Shown here piece by piece: positions 7,952 through 15,973 of a stretch of DNA of 44,950 nt. Below the pieces are notes generated by a model. It saw only the letters and a program-made list of their open reading frames with translations. It was not told where the DNA came from and searched no databases. The position numbers and the translations under genes were made by a program. The DNA comes from Anaerolineae bacterium (GTDB lineage: Bacteria > Chloroflexota > Anaerolineae > B4-G1 > DUEL01). Numbering within the stretch: position 1 is the first letter of the stretch; the number at the start of each line of letters is the position of its first letter. The stretch covers positions 1 through 44,950 of the forward strand of contig JAFGEI010000126.1 in NCBI GenBank assembly GCA_016931695.1, written 5' to 3'.

Positions 7952-8521
7952 TTACGGGATGATCTCTTGCAACGCTTCGAACAGTTCTTCGTTGTCGGGC
8001 ACCTCGTTGATGTCATAGATGTGAATGAAGCGAACGATGCCCTCCTTATCGACGATAAAGGTGGCCCGCTCGGTAAAGCCCTGCTCGCGCAGGACGCCGT
8101 ACGATTGCGCCACGGCCCCGTGAGGCCAAAAATCGCTCAACAAGGGGACCTGCTCGATGCCCAGCGAGGCAGCCCACGCCGCGTTCGTATCCCAGCTGTC
8201 CACACTCACACCCAGAACCTGGGTATCTTCCGCCTGGAAGCGCTCGAAATCGGCATCCAGGGCGGGCATCTCCTGGCTTCAGACCGGGGTCCAGGCCAGG
8301 GGATAGAAGGCGATGATGACGTTGTGCGTGCCCCGGAAATCGCTCAAGCGGACGTAGCGACCGGTGTGATCCATGAGCCGGAAATCGGGCGCCGGGTCGC
8401 CGACCTCCAGGCGGGCATTCTCGATCTCACATGTCCCGGGCGCCGCTCCGCCGCAGGCTGTCGCCAGTCCCGCGACGAGGGTCAGGATGAGCCCGAGGAA
8501 TACAAAAAGATGCTTGTTCAT
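7952..8521 (-). CDS. AhpE/Bcp-type peroxiredoxin with predicted selenocysteine, in-frame UGA
   Basis: Peroxiredoxins reduce peroxides through a peroxidatic Cys in a PxxxTxxC motif. Here the motif reads PLAWTPV-U81-SQEMPAL, the TGA (8279-8281) replacing that Cys; reading through gives a full 189-residue protein. Other landmarks are VGDPAPDF (40-47), DFRGTHNVIIAFYPLA, VLGVSVDSWDTNAAWA and a normal C-terminal half. The N-terminus is a lipoprotein signal with lipobox Cys23 (LATAC), so the enzyme acts outside the cytoplasmic membrane. ATG 8521 has GGGAGG upstream. The gene is first in an operon with two thioredoxin-like proteins, which would be natural electron donors. Ordinary gene callers would break it into two pieces. 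Selenocysteine peroxiredoxins are known in anaerobes; this identity is strongly supported by the position of the UGA. Confidence 0.9.
8233..8261 (-). promoter_or_regulatory. Candidate SECIS hairpin, peroxiredoxin gene
   Basis: In the minus-strand mRNA CCUGGA (8256-8261) pairs with UCCAGG (8233-8238) over a 17-nt apical region that can form a further short CG/CG closure. It begins 17 nt after the UGA. It is weaker than the hairpin in the next gene. Confidence 0.4.
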
Positions 8522-8635
8522 AGTCCTCCCGATTCTTTCGACCACGAGCACAGGATATTGCTGCTGCCTGGATGCGCCCCCACGGCGGGAGAAGGGCAAA
8601 ATGGAGGTTGGACGAGAGGCTGAGCAGGTACAAGC

Positions 8636-8664
8636 ATTCTAGCATCACATGGCCGGCAAGTCAA
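8636..8664 (-). promoter_or_regulatory. Promoter of the selenocysteine redox operon
   Basis: On the minus strand TTGACT (8659-8664), a 17-bp spacer and TAGAAT (8636-8641) form a good sigma-70-type promoter. The predicted transcript has a leader of about 110 nt before the peroxiredoxin ATG. The -35 box overlaps the T-run of the formate dehydrogenase terminator. Confidence 0.7.
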
Positions 8665-8695
8665 AAACGGCCGGGGAGAGTTTCCTCCCCCCGGC
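8663..8695 (-). terminator. Rho-independent terminator of the fdnGHI operon
   Basis: On the minus strand an 11-bp stem (8685-8695 with 8670-8680, one mismatch) closed by a 4-nt loop is followed within 2 nt by five T residues (8663-8667). It lies 22 nt after the fdnI stop. Confidence 0.8.
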
Positions 8696-8716
8696 ACGTC
8701 TCTTGGTGTCAGCCGG

Positions 8717-9379
8717 TTACTCTTTGCCCGACTGCAGCTTTTGGTAGTATTTGGCGTGGTGGTGCTTGACGTACTCCTCCGGCATCCAGCCAAAGATCAT
8801 GCCGTTGAGAGCACCTTTCATCAGCGGATGGACGACAGAGAGCATAAAGTGGACCAGGAAAAAGGCCGCGTAGGCGATGGTGCTGAGATCGTGCAAAAAC
8901 ACGCTCCACTGGAACATCCATACCGGCACGACGCCGCGGCCAAACCACATGACCAACCCGGTGACGATAAAAAGGATCATGCAGACCGCCACCACCAGGT
9001 AAAAGAGTTTTTGCCCGGTGTTGAACTTGTCCTGCGGCGGCATGGCTTTATCGTCGCCCATAAAGTAATAGGCCGGCGCGGCTTTTGCCCAGCCCAGATC
9101 CTCCTTGCTCCAGGTGAGGATGCGCTTCATGTCGGCCAGGAATCCCTTCAAGTCCAGGACGACGTAGAGGATCGGGACCAAGATGAAGGCAATGGCGCCG
9201 ATGCGGTGGACAAGGCGCACCATGTTTCCCCCATCCCCGCGCGCGATTGACTGGCTGAACCAGGGGATGTAGAGCATGGCTCCGGTGATCATCAACACGA
9301 CAAACGCTGCCGTGTGCAGCCAGTGGGCGAATCGCTGTCCGACGCTGAACACGTAAAGCTCTTTACGTTTCTCGGCCAT
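8717..9379 (-). CDS. fdnI: Formate dehydrogenase gamma subunit, cytochrome b556 type
   Basis: This 220-residue membrane protein carries electrons from the beta subunit's iron-sulfur clusters through b haems to the quinone pool. It has four or five hydrophobic segments and the histidines expected for haem ligation (QRFAHWLHTAAF near the N-terminus, MVRLVHRIGA, FLVHFMLSVVHPLMKG). The C-terminal IFGWMPEEYVKHHHAKYY is characteristic of FdnI/FdoI. The ATG at 9379 lies 1 nt after the fdnH stop, with GGAGGAGG inside the fdnH 3' end. It closes the alpha-beta-gamma operon and is followed by a clear terminator. Confidence 0.93.
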   Translation of the reverse strand: MAEKRKELYVFSVGQRFAHWLHTAAFVVLMITGAMLYIPWFSQSIARGDGGNMVRLVHRIGAIAFILVPILYVVLDLKGFLADMKRILTWSKEDLGWAKAAPAYYFMGDDKAMPPQDKFNTGQKLFYLVVAVCMILFIVTGLVMWFGRGVVPVWMFQWSVFLHDLSTIAYAAFFLVHFMLSVVHPLMKGALNGMIFGWMPEEYVKHHHAKYYQKLQSGKE

Positions 9380-9380
9380 C

Positions 9381-10166
9381 TTATGCCTCCTCCGCCTTGA
9401 TGCTCTTGCGGGCGATCAACCAGTTCAGCACCAGCCCCAGGGCAGTGGCGCCCACGGCGACGCCGCCCAGTGCCTGAATCCAGGGCTGCCAGGCCGTAGC
9501 CAGGCCACCCGACGGATTCTCGGGCAGGTCGAACGCGCTGGGGGGATGGGTGAGCACGTACAGCATCCCCAGCCCGCCCAGGATGTTCTCGCCGTAAAGG
9601 TTGGCCTCAGCATAGCCGCGGCTCTGGAGCACTGTCACGCGCTCCCGCCCCGCGGTCAACATGTCGAGGCGGGTGCCATACTGGATTGCGCCGGTGTGAC
9701 AGGCGTTGGCGCAGGCAGGAACCAGCCCGTTGGTCGCACGATCCTGGCAAAAGGTGCACTTGGTCGCCTTCCCCTGGCCCCAACGGTTGACATCCTTCAG
9801 CCGCGGGATGTCAAAGGGGCAGAACTGGGTACAGTAGCCGCAGCCGTTGCACAGCGACTCGTCGTAGGCGGTAAAGCCCATCGGGTTCTTGTGCAGGGCG
9901 CCGGTCGGGCAGACCCGCACGCAGGGGGCGTCGGCGCAGTGCATGCAGCGCACCGGGCGAAAGGCCCAGTGCAGCCGCTCTCCCTCGTCGATCTCCCAGA
10001 AAGCGATGCGGTTCCAGGTATCCGGCGACAGATCGGGAGGGTTGTCGTAGCAGCCCGCACAGACCGTGATCTCGCCCGGCAGGTCGTTCCACGCCTTGCA
10101 GGCCACCTGGCACGCTCGACAAGCTGTACACTTGGAGACATCGATCAGCATTGCCATTACAGCCAT
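9381..10166 (-). CDS. fdnH: Formate dehydrogenase beta subunit, four-cluster ferredoxin type
   Basis: The protein relays electrons between the molybdopterin/tungstopterin subunit and cytochrome b. It contains four [4Fe-4S] cysteine sets: [11 protein letters not shown] near the start, CMHCADAPCVRVCP, CNGCGYCTQFCPF and CTFCQDRATNGLVPACANACH. A single C-terminal membrane helix (about residues 225-250, ending WLIARKS) anchors it, as in E. coli FdnH. Length is 261 aa from the ATG at 10166, chosen because GGGAGGT lies 7 nt upstream; an in-frame GTG at 10175 would overlap the alpha stop. It lies 1 nt after fdnG and 1 nt before fdnI. Confidence 0.94.
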   Translation of the reverse strand: MAVMAMLIDVSKCTACRACQVACKAWNDLPGEITVCAGCYDNPPDLSPDTWNRIAFWEIDEGERLHWAFRPVRCMHCADAPCVRVCPTGALHKNPMGFTAYDESLCNGCGYCTQFCPFDIPRLKDVNRWGQGKATKCTFCQDRATNGLVPACANACHTGAIQYGTRLDMLTAGRERVTVLQSRGYAEANLYGENILGGLGMLYVLTHPPSAFDLPENPSGGLATAWQPWIQALGGVAVGATALGLVLNWLIARKSIKAEEA

Positions 10167-10167
10167 C

Positions 10168-13100
10168 TCACACACCTCCCTTGGTCACCTTGACCAGGAA
10201 CGCCTTGTACTCGGGGATCATGGTGTTGGGGTCGCCGACGTAGGGGCTGAGGTCATTGGCAGTATCACCCTGGCACAGGCCGGTAAAGCCCCAGTGCCAG
10301 GGCATGCCAATTTGGTGCACCGTCCTGCCGCCCACCTCGAACGGCTTGAAGCGCTTGGTGACGATCGCCACCGCTTGGATCTTGCCGCGTTTGGATTCCA
10401 CCGTCACCAGCTCGGCATTTCCAACCTCCAGCTCCGCGGCGAACTCTTCGCTCATCTCGACAAACATCTGCGGCATCAGCTCGACCAGCCAGGGCAGGTT
10501 ACGGGTCATCTGGCCCGCCTGCCAGTGCTCGGTCACGCGATAGGTGGTGCAGACGACGTCGTACCCCTCCTCCACCGTGCCCACCTCGTCCGGCCGCCAG
10601 ACCGTGATCGCCGGGTTGTTCTGCGTGCTGGAGAGCGGGTTGCGAACGGGGCTTTCCAACGGCTCGTAGTGTTCGGGGAACGGGCCGTCGACCAGGCCGG
10701 GACCAAAGATGTGCGCGTATCCCGACGGCTTCATGATAAAGGGCAGCCGCGTCCCTTCCACGTTCAGCGGCGGCCAGCCGCCGTCCGGCACGTCGCCGTC
10801 CCACCCGCTGCCGTTCCACCGGATCACAAAGTCGTCCGGGTCCCACGGGTTGCCGTCCGGGTCGACCGAGGCGCGGTTATAGATGATGCGCCGGTTGACC
10901 GGCCAGCACCACGACCACTTGGCGTAAGTGCCGATGCCGGCGGGGTGGTAGTCGGTGTTGTCCCGCCACTGCTGGCGGTTGCCGTCCTTGCGGTTATAGC
11001 TCTGCGTATAGAGCCAGTTGGAGGACGAGGTCCTGCCGTCGTCTTTGAGGTGCGCGAAGGACTCGAGCAGTTCGCCCTTGCGGTAAAAGACCGAGCCATC
11101 CTCGTTGAGCAGGTCGGCCTCGGCAAAGCCGTTGATCTCGCGCGAGACCAAGTCGACCAGACTCGAGGCGCCGTTCTTGCCCTGCGGCGCGTCGTACCAG
11201 CCCTTCCAGCGCAGCTTGGTGATCGCCTCGGCATTGGAGCCGCCCTCCGCCTCGTACAACTCGATCACCTTGAGCATCAGCTCGACAATGATCTCCAGGT
11301 CAGGCCTGGCGTCGCCGGGCGGATCGACCGCCTTCCAGCGCCACTGGCTCCAGCGGCCGCTGTTGCTGATCGTGCCTTCCTTCTCGTAGGAGCAGGCCGC
11401 CGGCAGCACAAAGATTTCGGTGTCGATGTCGGCCGGATTCAGGCCCGGCTCCTGCCAAAAGGCGCAGGTCTCGGTCTCCCACAGGTCGACGCTGACCAGC
11501 CACTTGAGCTTTTGCAGCGCCTGCCGCTCGGCGAACGAGTTGGGACCGCCCACCGCCGGGTTCTGGCCCCAGCAGAACAGCCCCTCGATCTTGCCCTTGG
11601 CCATCTCCTCGAAGAGGGCGATGTGCGAGTAGTTGGTGCCCGGGTTGAGCTTGGGCAGCCAGCCGTAGCCAAAGTCGTTCTCCGCCGTGGCGTTGTCGCC
11701 GTACCAGCTCTTGAGCAGGCTGACGTAATACTTGGGATAGTTCAGCCACCACGAGGCGCTGCGCGGGTCGCTGGTGGCAAAGCCCGCCAGCTTGGCATCC
11801 AGGTGATCCCGGAGCGTGGGCTGGGCAGCCGTCGGCGGCGTCAGGTAGCCGGGCAGGATGTGCCACAGCAGGCAGTGGTCGGTCGACCCCTGCACGTTCG
11901 ACTCGCCGCGCAGGGCGTTGATGCCCCCGCCGGCCACGCCGATGTTGCCCAGCAGCAGCTGCAGCATGGCGTAGGAGCGGATGTTCTGCGTGCCGTGCGT
12001 GTGCTGCGTGGTGCCCATGGCGTACATGATCGTGCCGCTCTTGCCCACCGGCCCCGTCAGCCGCGCGTAGGTCTCGCAGACCTGCCGGTAGACGTCGGGA
12101 TCGGTCCCGGTCACGCTGCAGACCGTGTCGACGTCGTAGCGGGCGTACTGCCGCTTCAGCAGTTGAAAGACACAGCGCTCGTCCCGCAGCGTTGGGTCCT
12201 TGAGCGGAACGCCTGCGTCATCGGTCTTCCACTTCCAGGTCGATTTGTCGTACGTGCCAAAGCGTGGGTCGTCCTCCCCGCCGACAAAGCCGGAGAACTT
12301 GCCGTCGTTTTCGGCGGCGGTGAGAAACTCGTCGTCGATCAAAAAAGCCAGGTTGGTGTATTCGGTGACGTAGGTCATGTTATAGTTGCCGGGGTTGGCC
12401 TCCATGTCGTCGAGCACCCACTTGATCATGCCGCCGACGAAGGCGATGTCGGTGCCCGAGCGCAGCCGGGCATAGATGTGCGCCTTGGACGACGAGCGGG
12501 TAAAACGGGGGTCGACGTTGATCAACGTCGCCCCGTTCTCTTCGATCGCCTTGGTGATCCATTTGAAGGAGAGGGGATGATTCTCGGCCGCGTTGCTGCC
12601 GATGATCAGGATACAGTCAGCATTTTGAATATCACACCAGTGTTGGGTCATTGCTCCCCTACCGAACGACTCTGCCAGAGCCGCAACAGTAACGGAGTGT
12701 CATATCCGCGCCTGGTGCTCGATGTACACCAGGCCCAGCGCGCGCATCGCCTTGCTCAGCAGCGAGCACTCTTCATTGTCCAGCGCCGCCCCGCCCAGGG
12801 AGGCGATGGCCTCCACGCGGTTGACGGTGCGACCTTCGCCGTCTTGTTCAAGAAAAGAACCTTCGCGGGTATCCTTGATGCGCCGGGCAATGGTCTCGAG
12901 CGCCCAGTCCCAGTCCTTTTCCTCCCATTGACTGGAACCGGATGCGCGGTATTTGACCGTCTGCAGACGGTGACGGTTGATCTCGCCGTCGACCGTGTTG
13001 ATCTGCGCCAGCGCCAGACCCTTGCTGCACAAGCTGCCTTGATTGATCGGGTGGTCCGGGTCTCCCTCCAGGTTCAAGACCCTGCCTCCCTCTGCACTGA

Positions 13101-13272
13101 CGATGGCTCCACAGCCAACGCCGCAGAAGCAGCAGATGGTCGGGGTTTCCCCCACCATCTTGTGCAACGGGAATGTCGGAGCCTCTTCGGCCAGGGCGGC
13201 TCCAGAGGGAACCAACAAGGCGCCCGCAGTTGTGGCGGTGAGTTTGAGAAACTCTCTACGGTTGACCTTCAT
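10168..13272 (-). CDS. fdnG: Formate dehydrogenase alpha subunit, selenoprotein, TAT-exported
   Basis: This catalytic subunit oxidises formate to CO2 at a Mo- or W-bis-pterin centre outside the cytoplasmic membrane. The N-terminus has the twin-arginine motif NRREFLK (4-10) followed by a hydrophobic stretch. A [4Fe-4S] site is formed by Cys47, Cys50, Cys54 and Cys82 (TICCFCGVGC, LCSKG). An in-frame TGA at 12700-12702 encodes residue 191 in [24 protein letters not shown], exactly where E. coli FdnG has selenocysteine in NQARVUHGPTVASLAPTFGRGAMT. Reading through gives 1034 residues, the normal length. A candidate SECIS hairpin follows the UGA. The gene starts at 13272 and is driven by a near-perfect promoter at 13505-13532. 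It is paralogous to the alpha gene at 38679-41792. Confidence 0.95.
12667..12683 (-). promoter_or_regulatory. Candidate SECIS hairpin in fdnG
   Basis: In the minus-strand mRNA CGGCUCU pairs with AGAGUCG (7 bp with one G-U) around a GGC loop, starting 16 nt after the UGA. The same 17 bases occur unchanged in the second alpha gene (41187-41203). Confidence 0.65.
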
Positions 13273-13396
13273 GTAGCGGTACCTCCTCAGTCACTTGGCG
13301 TACCACGGCAGGGTGCCGCGGTAGCCGCTTGGATTGTGCTGCGAATTGGTGCCCAATGTGCATGTATCGTCCGATAGACATCCTCCTTCATCGCCA

Positions 13397-13447
13397 GGGG
13401 CAATCCTTCATCCAGCCCCTCTCCGCACTATGCCACCTGGTGAGAGG
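13397..13447 (-). promoter_or_regulatory. Possible structured fdnG mRNA leader
   Basis: In the minus-strand transcript CCUCUC (13442-13447) pairs with GAGAGG (13418-13423), enclosing two short hairpins (CACCAGGUG and GCAUAGUGC). GGGGC (13415-13419) can pair with GCCCC (13397-13401), partly competing with the first stem. The alternative pairings could be regulatory. It does not match a riboswitch class I can name. Confidence 0.25.
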
Positions 13448-13504
13448 CCCAGAGGCATCGTCGTGCGAGTTATTCCCTCTCCTTAGAGGTTCCAATCCGC
13501 TTTC

Positions 13505-13532
13505 ATTATACACACGCGGCAAAGGCTGTCAA
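13505..13532 (-). promoter_or_regulatory. Consensus promoter of fdnGHI
   Basis: On the minus strand a perfect TTGACA (13527-13532) and a perfect TATAAT (13505-13510) are separated by 16 bp. This is the strongest promoter match in the window. Confidence 0.85.
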
Positions 13533-13620
13533 GTGCGACCCTGCTGTGTCGGTAGACATCGCCGCTGCCCCCCCTTTTTTGTACAAGATAAATGTCACCT
13601 GCCCATGGGAGGGGTGTCAC

Positions 13621-13649
13621 TTGCGCTGAATCCCATTTCGGGCTATTCT
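13621..13649 (+). promoter_or_regulatory. Promoter of the NuoEF-like operon
   Basis: TTGCGC (13621-13626), a 17-bp spacer and TATTCT (13644-13649) precede the NuoE-like start by about 46 nt. Confidence 0.55.
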
Positions 13650-13695
13650 ATGCAGGCTGGAAAAGTGCTCGAAAGCGATGAAAGGAGGCCAGACA

Positions 13696-14193
13696 ATGAG
13701 CGAACAGACGGTAGATGATATAGATCTCTCGGTCGTCGATCAAATGATCGAACGGTATGGAACGACAACCGACGCCGCGATTCCCATCCTGTTGGGGTTA
13801 CAAGAGACCTATGGCTATCTGCCTTTCAAAGCCTTGCAACACGTGACCGAGAAAACCGAGGCGACCCCCAACCAGGTCTATGGCGTGGCGACCTTTTACG
13901 GCCAGTTCCGGATGAAACCTGTGGGCAGACACATCGTCCGGGTTTGCCACGGCACGGCCTGCCACGTCCGCGGCGCCGTCGGCATCGACGAGACGCTCAT
14001 GGAGGTAATGGGCCTGGCAGGTGGGGAGGACACCACCGCGGACATGGAGTACACGGTGGAAAAGGTGGCCTGCCTGGGCTGCTGCAGCCTGTCGCCGGTG
14101 ATCATGGTCGACGACAAGGTGTATGGCAAGCTGACCCGACAGAAGGTGCGCAAGATTTTTCAGCAGTATGCGCGAGAGGAAGTAGAGCAATGA
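13696..14193 (+). CDS. NuoE-like [2Fe-2S] thioredoxin-fold subunit
   Basis: This 165-residue protein matches the 24-kDa/NuoE/HndA family. It has an N-terminal helical part (GLQETYGYLPFKALQHV), YGVATFYGQFRMKPVG, then four cluster ligands Cys84-x4-Cys89 (CHGTAC) and Cys126-x3-Cys130 (CLGCC). The subunit relays electrons to or from the NuoF-like flavoprotein encoded next. ATG 13696 is chosen over the in-frame ATG at 13678 because AAAGGAGG lies 8 nt upstream. The stop overlaps the next start (ATGA), so the pair is translationally coupled. It is the first gene of a three-gene plus-strand operon divergent from fdnGHI. Confidence 0.9.
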   Translation: MSEQTVDDIDLSVVDQMIERYGTTTDAAIPILLGLQETYGYLPFKALQHVTEKTEATPNQVYGVATFYGQFRMKPVGRHIVRVCHGTACHVRGAVGIDETLMEVMGLAGGEDTTADMEYTVEKVACLGCCSLSPVIMVDDKVYGKLTRQKVRKIFQQYAREEVEQ

Positions 14194-15962
14194 CCACCCA
14201 GATCATTGTCGGAATGGCTTCCTGCGGCATCGCCGCCGGGGCCCAGGAAGCCTACAAAGCATTCCAGGAGCGGATCGCGGCGACAGGGGCCGACGCCGAA
14301 CTGAGCGTCTCGGGCTGCATCGGGACCTGTTTTTTGGAGCCGGTGGTCAAGGTCGTGGGCCAAGACGGCCAGACGTACACCTACGGCGAGGTGACGCCCC
14401 AACGCGCCGTCGAGATCGTCGACCGGCACGTCGGCGACCAGGCTCCCATCGTCGAGTGGACCTTTGAGCAAGGCGATTACAAGGAAACCGTCGACGCCTT
14501 TATGGGCAAGCAAGTGCGCATCGTCATGCGCAACTGCGGCCTGATCAACCCCGAGAAAATTGACGAGTACCTGGCGCGGGACGGCTACAAGGCCCTCGAG
14601 AAGGCGGTGACGACGATGACGCCCGAGCAGGTCATCGAGGAGGTCACCCGCTCCGGGCTGCGAGGGCGAGGCGGGGCCGGCTTTCCCACCGGCCTCAAGT
14701 GGAAGTTTGGCCGGCAGTCCCCTGGCGACGTCAAGTACGTGATCTGCAACGCCGACGAGGGCGACCCTGGCGCGTTTATGAACCGCACCGTCCTGGAAAG
14801 CGACCCGCACAGCATGCTGGAGGGCATGATCATTGCCGGCTATGCCATCGGTTCGCAGCAGGGATACATCTACTGCCGCGCCGAATACCCCCTGGCGATC
14901 AAGCGCCTGGAGATCGCCCTGGCCCAGGCCCGGGAGCGTGGTTTCCTGGGCCACAACCTCTTTGGCAGCGATTTCTCGTTCCACATCGAGATCCGGCAGG
15001 GGGCCGGCGCTTTTGTCTGTGGGGAAGAGACGGCACTGATCGCCTCCATCGAAGGCCAGCGCGGTATGCCGCGCATGCGCCCCCCTTACCCGACGACTTC
15101 GGGCCTGTTTGGAAAACCGACCATCATCAACAACGTCAACACGCTGACCAACATCGCCTGGATCATCCTCCACGGCGGCGACGCGTTGGCCAAGTATGGG
15201 ACAGAAAAGAGCAAGGGCACCAAGGTCTTTTCCCTGGCCGGCAAGATCGCCCGCGGCGGTTCGGCCGAAGTGCCCATGGGGATGCCTCTCCGCGAGGTCG
15301 TGCTCGACATCGGCGGCGGCTCTTATTCCGGCCGGCCGGTCAAGGCGGTGCAGATGGGCGGGCCGTCCGGTGGCTGCGTGCCGGCCTCGCTCTTTGACAC
15401 GCGGGTGGATTACGAGGAGCTGGCCAAAACCGGCGCCATCGTCGGTTCGGGCGGCATGGTCGTCATGGACGAGAACACCTGCATGGTCGACATCGCCCGC
15501 TTCTTTCTCAGCTTTACGCAGGACGAATCGTGCGGCAAGTGCACCTACTGCCGCGTGGGGACCCGCCGCATGCTCGAGATCCTCACCCGCATCTGTGAGG
15601 GGCAAGGGAACATGGCGGACATTGAGACACTGGAACACCTGGCGGAGAACGTCAAAAGCTCCTCGCTGTGCGCGCTGGGCGGCACGGCCCCCAACCCCGT
15701 TTTGACCACCCTGCGCTACTTTCGCGAAGAATACGTCGCCCACGTGCAGGATAAAAAATGCCCGGCCAAGGTCTGCCGGCCGCTGCTGACCTTTACCATC
15801 GACGCGGAGGCGTGCACCGGCTGCGGTGCCTGCCTGCGCGGTTGCTCCGTCGGCGCGATCAGCGGGGAGAGGAAAGAGGTGCACACGATCGATCCCGAGC
15901 TGTGCATCAAGTGCGGCGTCTGCTACGAGACCTGCAAGTTCGATGCCGTCATTGTAGAGTGA
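14190..15962 (+). CDS. NuoF/HydB-like NAD(P)H- and FMN-binding iron-sulfur subunit
   Basis: This 590-residue protein has four parts. An N-terminal thioredoxin-like region (1-90) has Cys12, Cys43 and Cys47; one of the four usual [2Fe-2S] ligands is not obvious. A NuoF core follows, with GLRGRGGAGFPTGLKW (about 155-171) for FMN/NADH and IEIRQGAGAFVCGEETAL. The N3-type cluster motif is ESCGKCTYCRVGTRRM (about 446-461). A C-terminal two-cluster ferredoxin (CTGCGACLRGCSVGAI, CIKCGVCYETCKFDAV) ends the protein. This is the layout of the diaphorase subunit of bifurcating hydrogenases and NAD-dependent formate dehydrogenases. The start overlaps the NuoE-like stop. No catalytic hydrogenase subunit follows, which makes a formate- or ferredoxin-linked role more likely. 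Confidence 0.92.
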   Translation: MTTQIIVGMASCGIAAGAQEAYKAFQERIAATGADAELSVSGCIGTCFLEPVVKVVGQDGQTYTYGEVTPQRAVEIVDRHVGDQAPIVEWTFEQGDYKETVDAFMGKQVRIVMRNCGLINPEKIDEYLARDGYKALEKAVTTMTPEQVIEEVTRSGLRGRGGAGFPTGLKWKFGRQSPGDVKYVICNADEGDPGAFMNRTVLESDPHSMLEGMIIAGYAIGSQQGYIYCRAEYPLAIKRLEIALAQARERGFLGHNLFGSDFSFHIEIRQGAGAFVCGEETALIASIEGQRGMPRMRPPYPTTSGLFGKPTIINNVNTLTNIAWIILHGGDALAKYGTEKSKGTKVFSLAGKIARGGSAEVPMGMPLREVVLDIGGGSYSGRPVKAVQMGGPSGGCVPASLFDTRVDYEELAKTGAIVGSGGMVVMDENTCMVDIARFFLSFTQDESCGKCTYCRVGTRRMLEILTRICEGQGNMADIETLEHLAENVKSSSLCALGGTAPNPVLTTLRYFREEYVAHVQDKKCPAKVCRPLLTFTIDAEACTGCGACLRGCSVGAISGERKEVHTIDPELCIKCGVCYETCKFDAVIVE

Positions 15963-15973
15963 GAGGTGTGAGA

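Larger units (their letters stand above)
13273..13695. other. Divergent control region between fdnGHI and the NuoEF-like operon
   Basis: This 423-bp gap holds no convincing gene. It contains a minus-strand promoter (13505-13532), giving fdnG a leader of about 225 nt, and a plus-strand promoter (13621-13649). Two copies of TGTCAC (about 13594-13599 and 13615-13620) lie just upstream of the plus-strand -35 and could be an operator. Paired hairpins in the fdnG leader are listed separately. Confidence 0.6.

Noticed and set aside
8279-8281. Peroxiredoxin split into two genes by a nonsense mutation
   Set aside because: The TGA replaces exactly the peroxidatic Cys, both halves are intact and in frame, and the neighbouring thioredoxin-like gene shows the same pattern.
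12700-12702. fdnG (and likewise 41220-41222) broken by a stop codon, as a pseudogene
   Set aside because: The TGA is at the known selenocysteine position of formate dehydrogenases, the frame continues intact, and the same event occurs in both paralogues.
10066-13377. Very long plus-strand open frame (about 1100 codons) opposite fdnG
   Set aside because: It is antisense to a clear formate dehydrogenase gene. High GC removes stop codons from the complementary frame, and the translation has no recognisable domain and biased composition.
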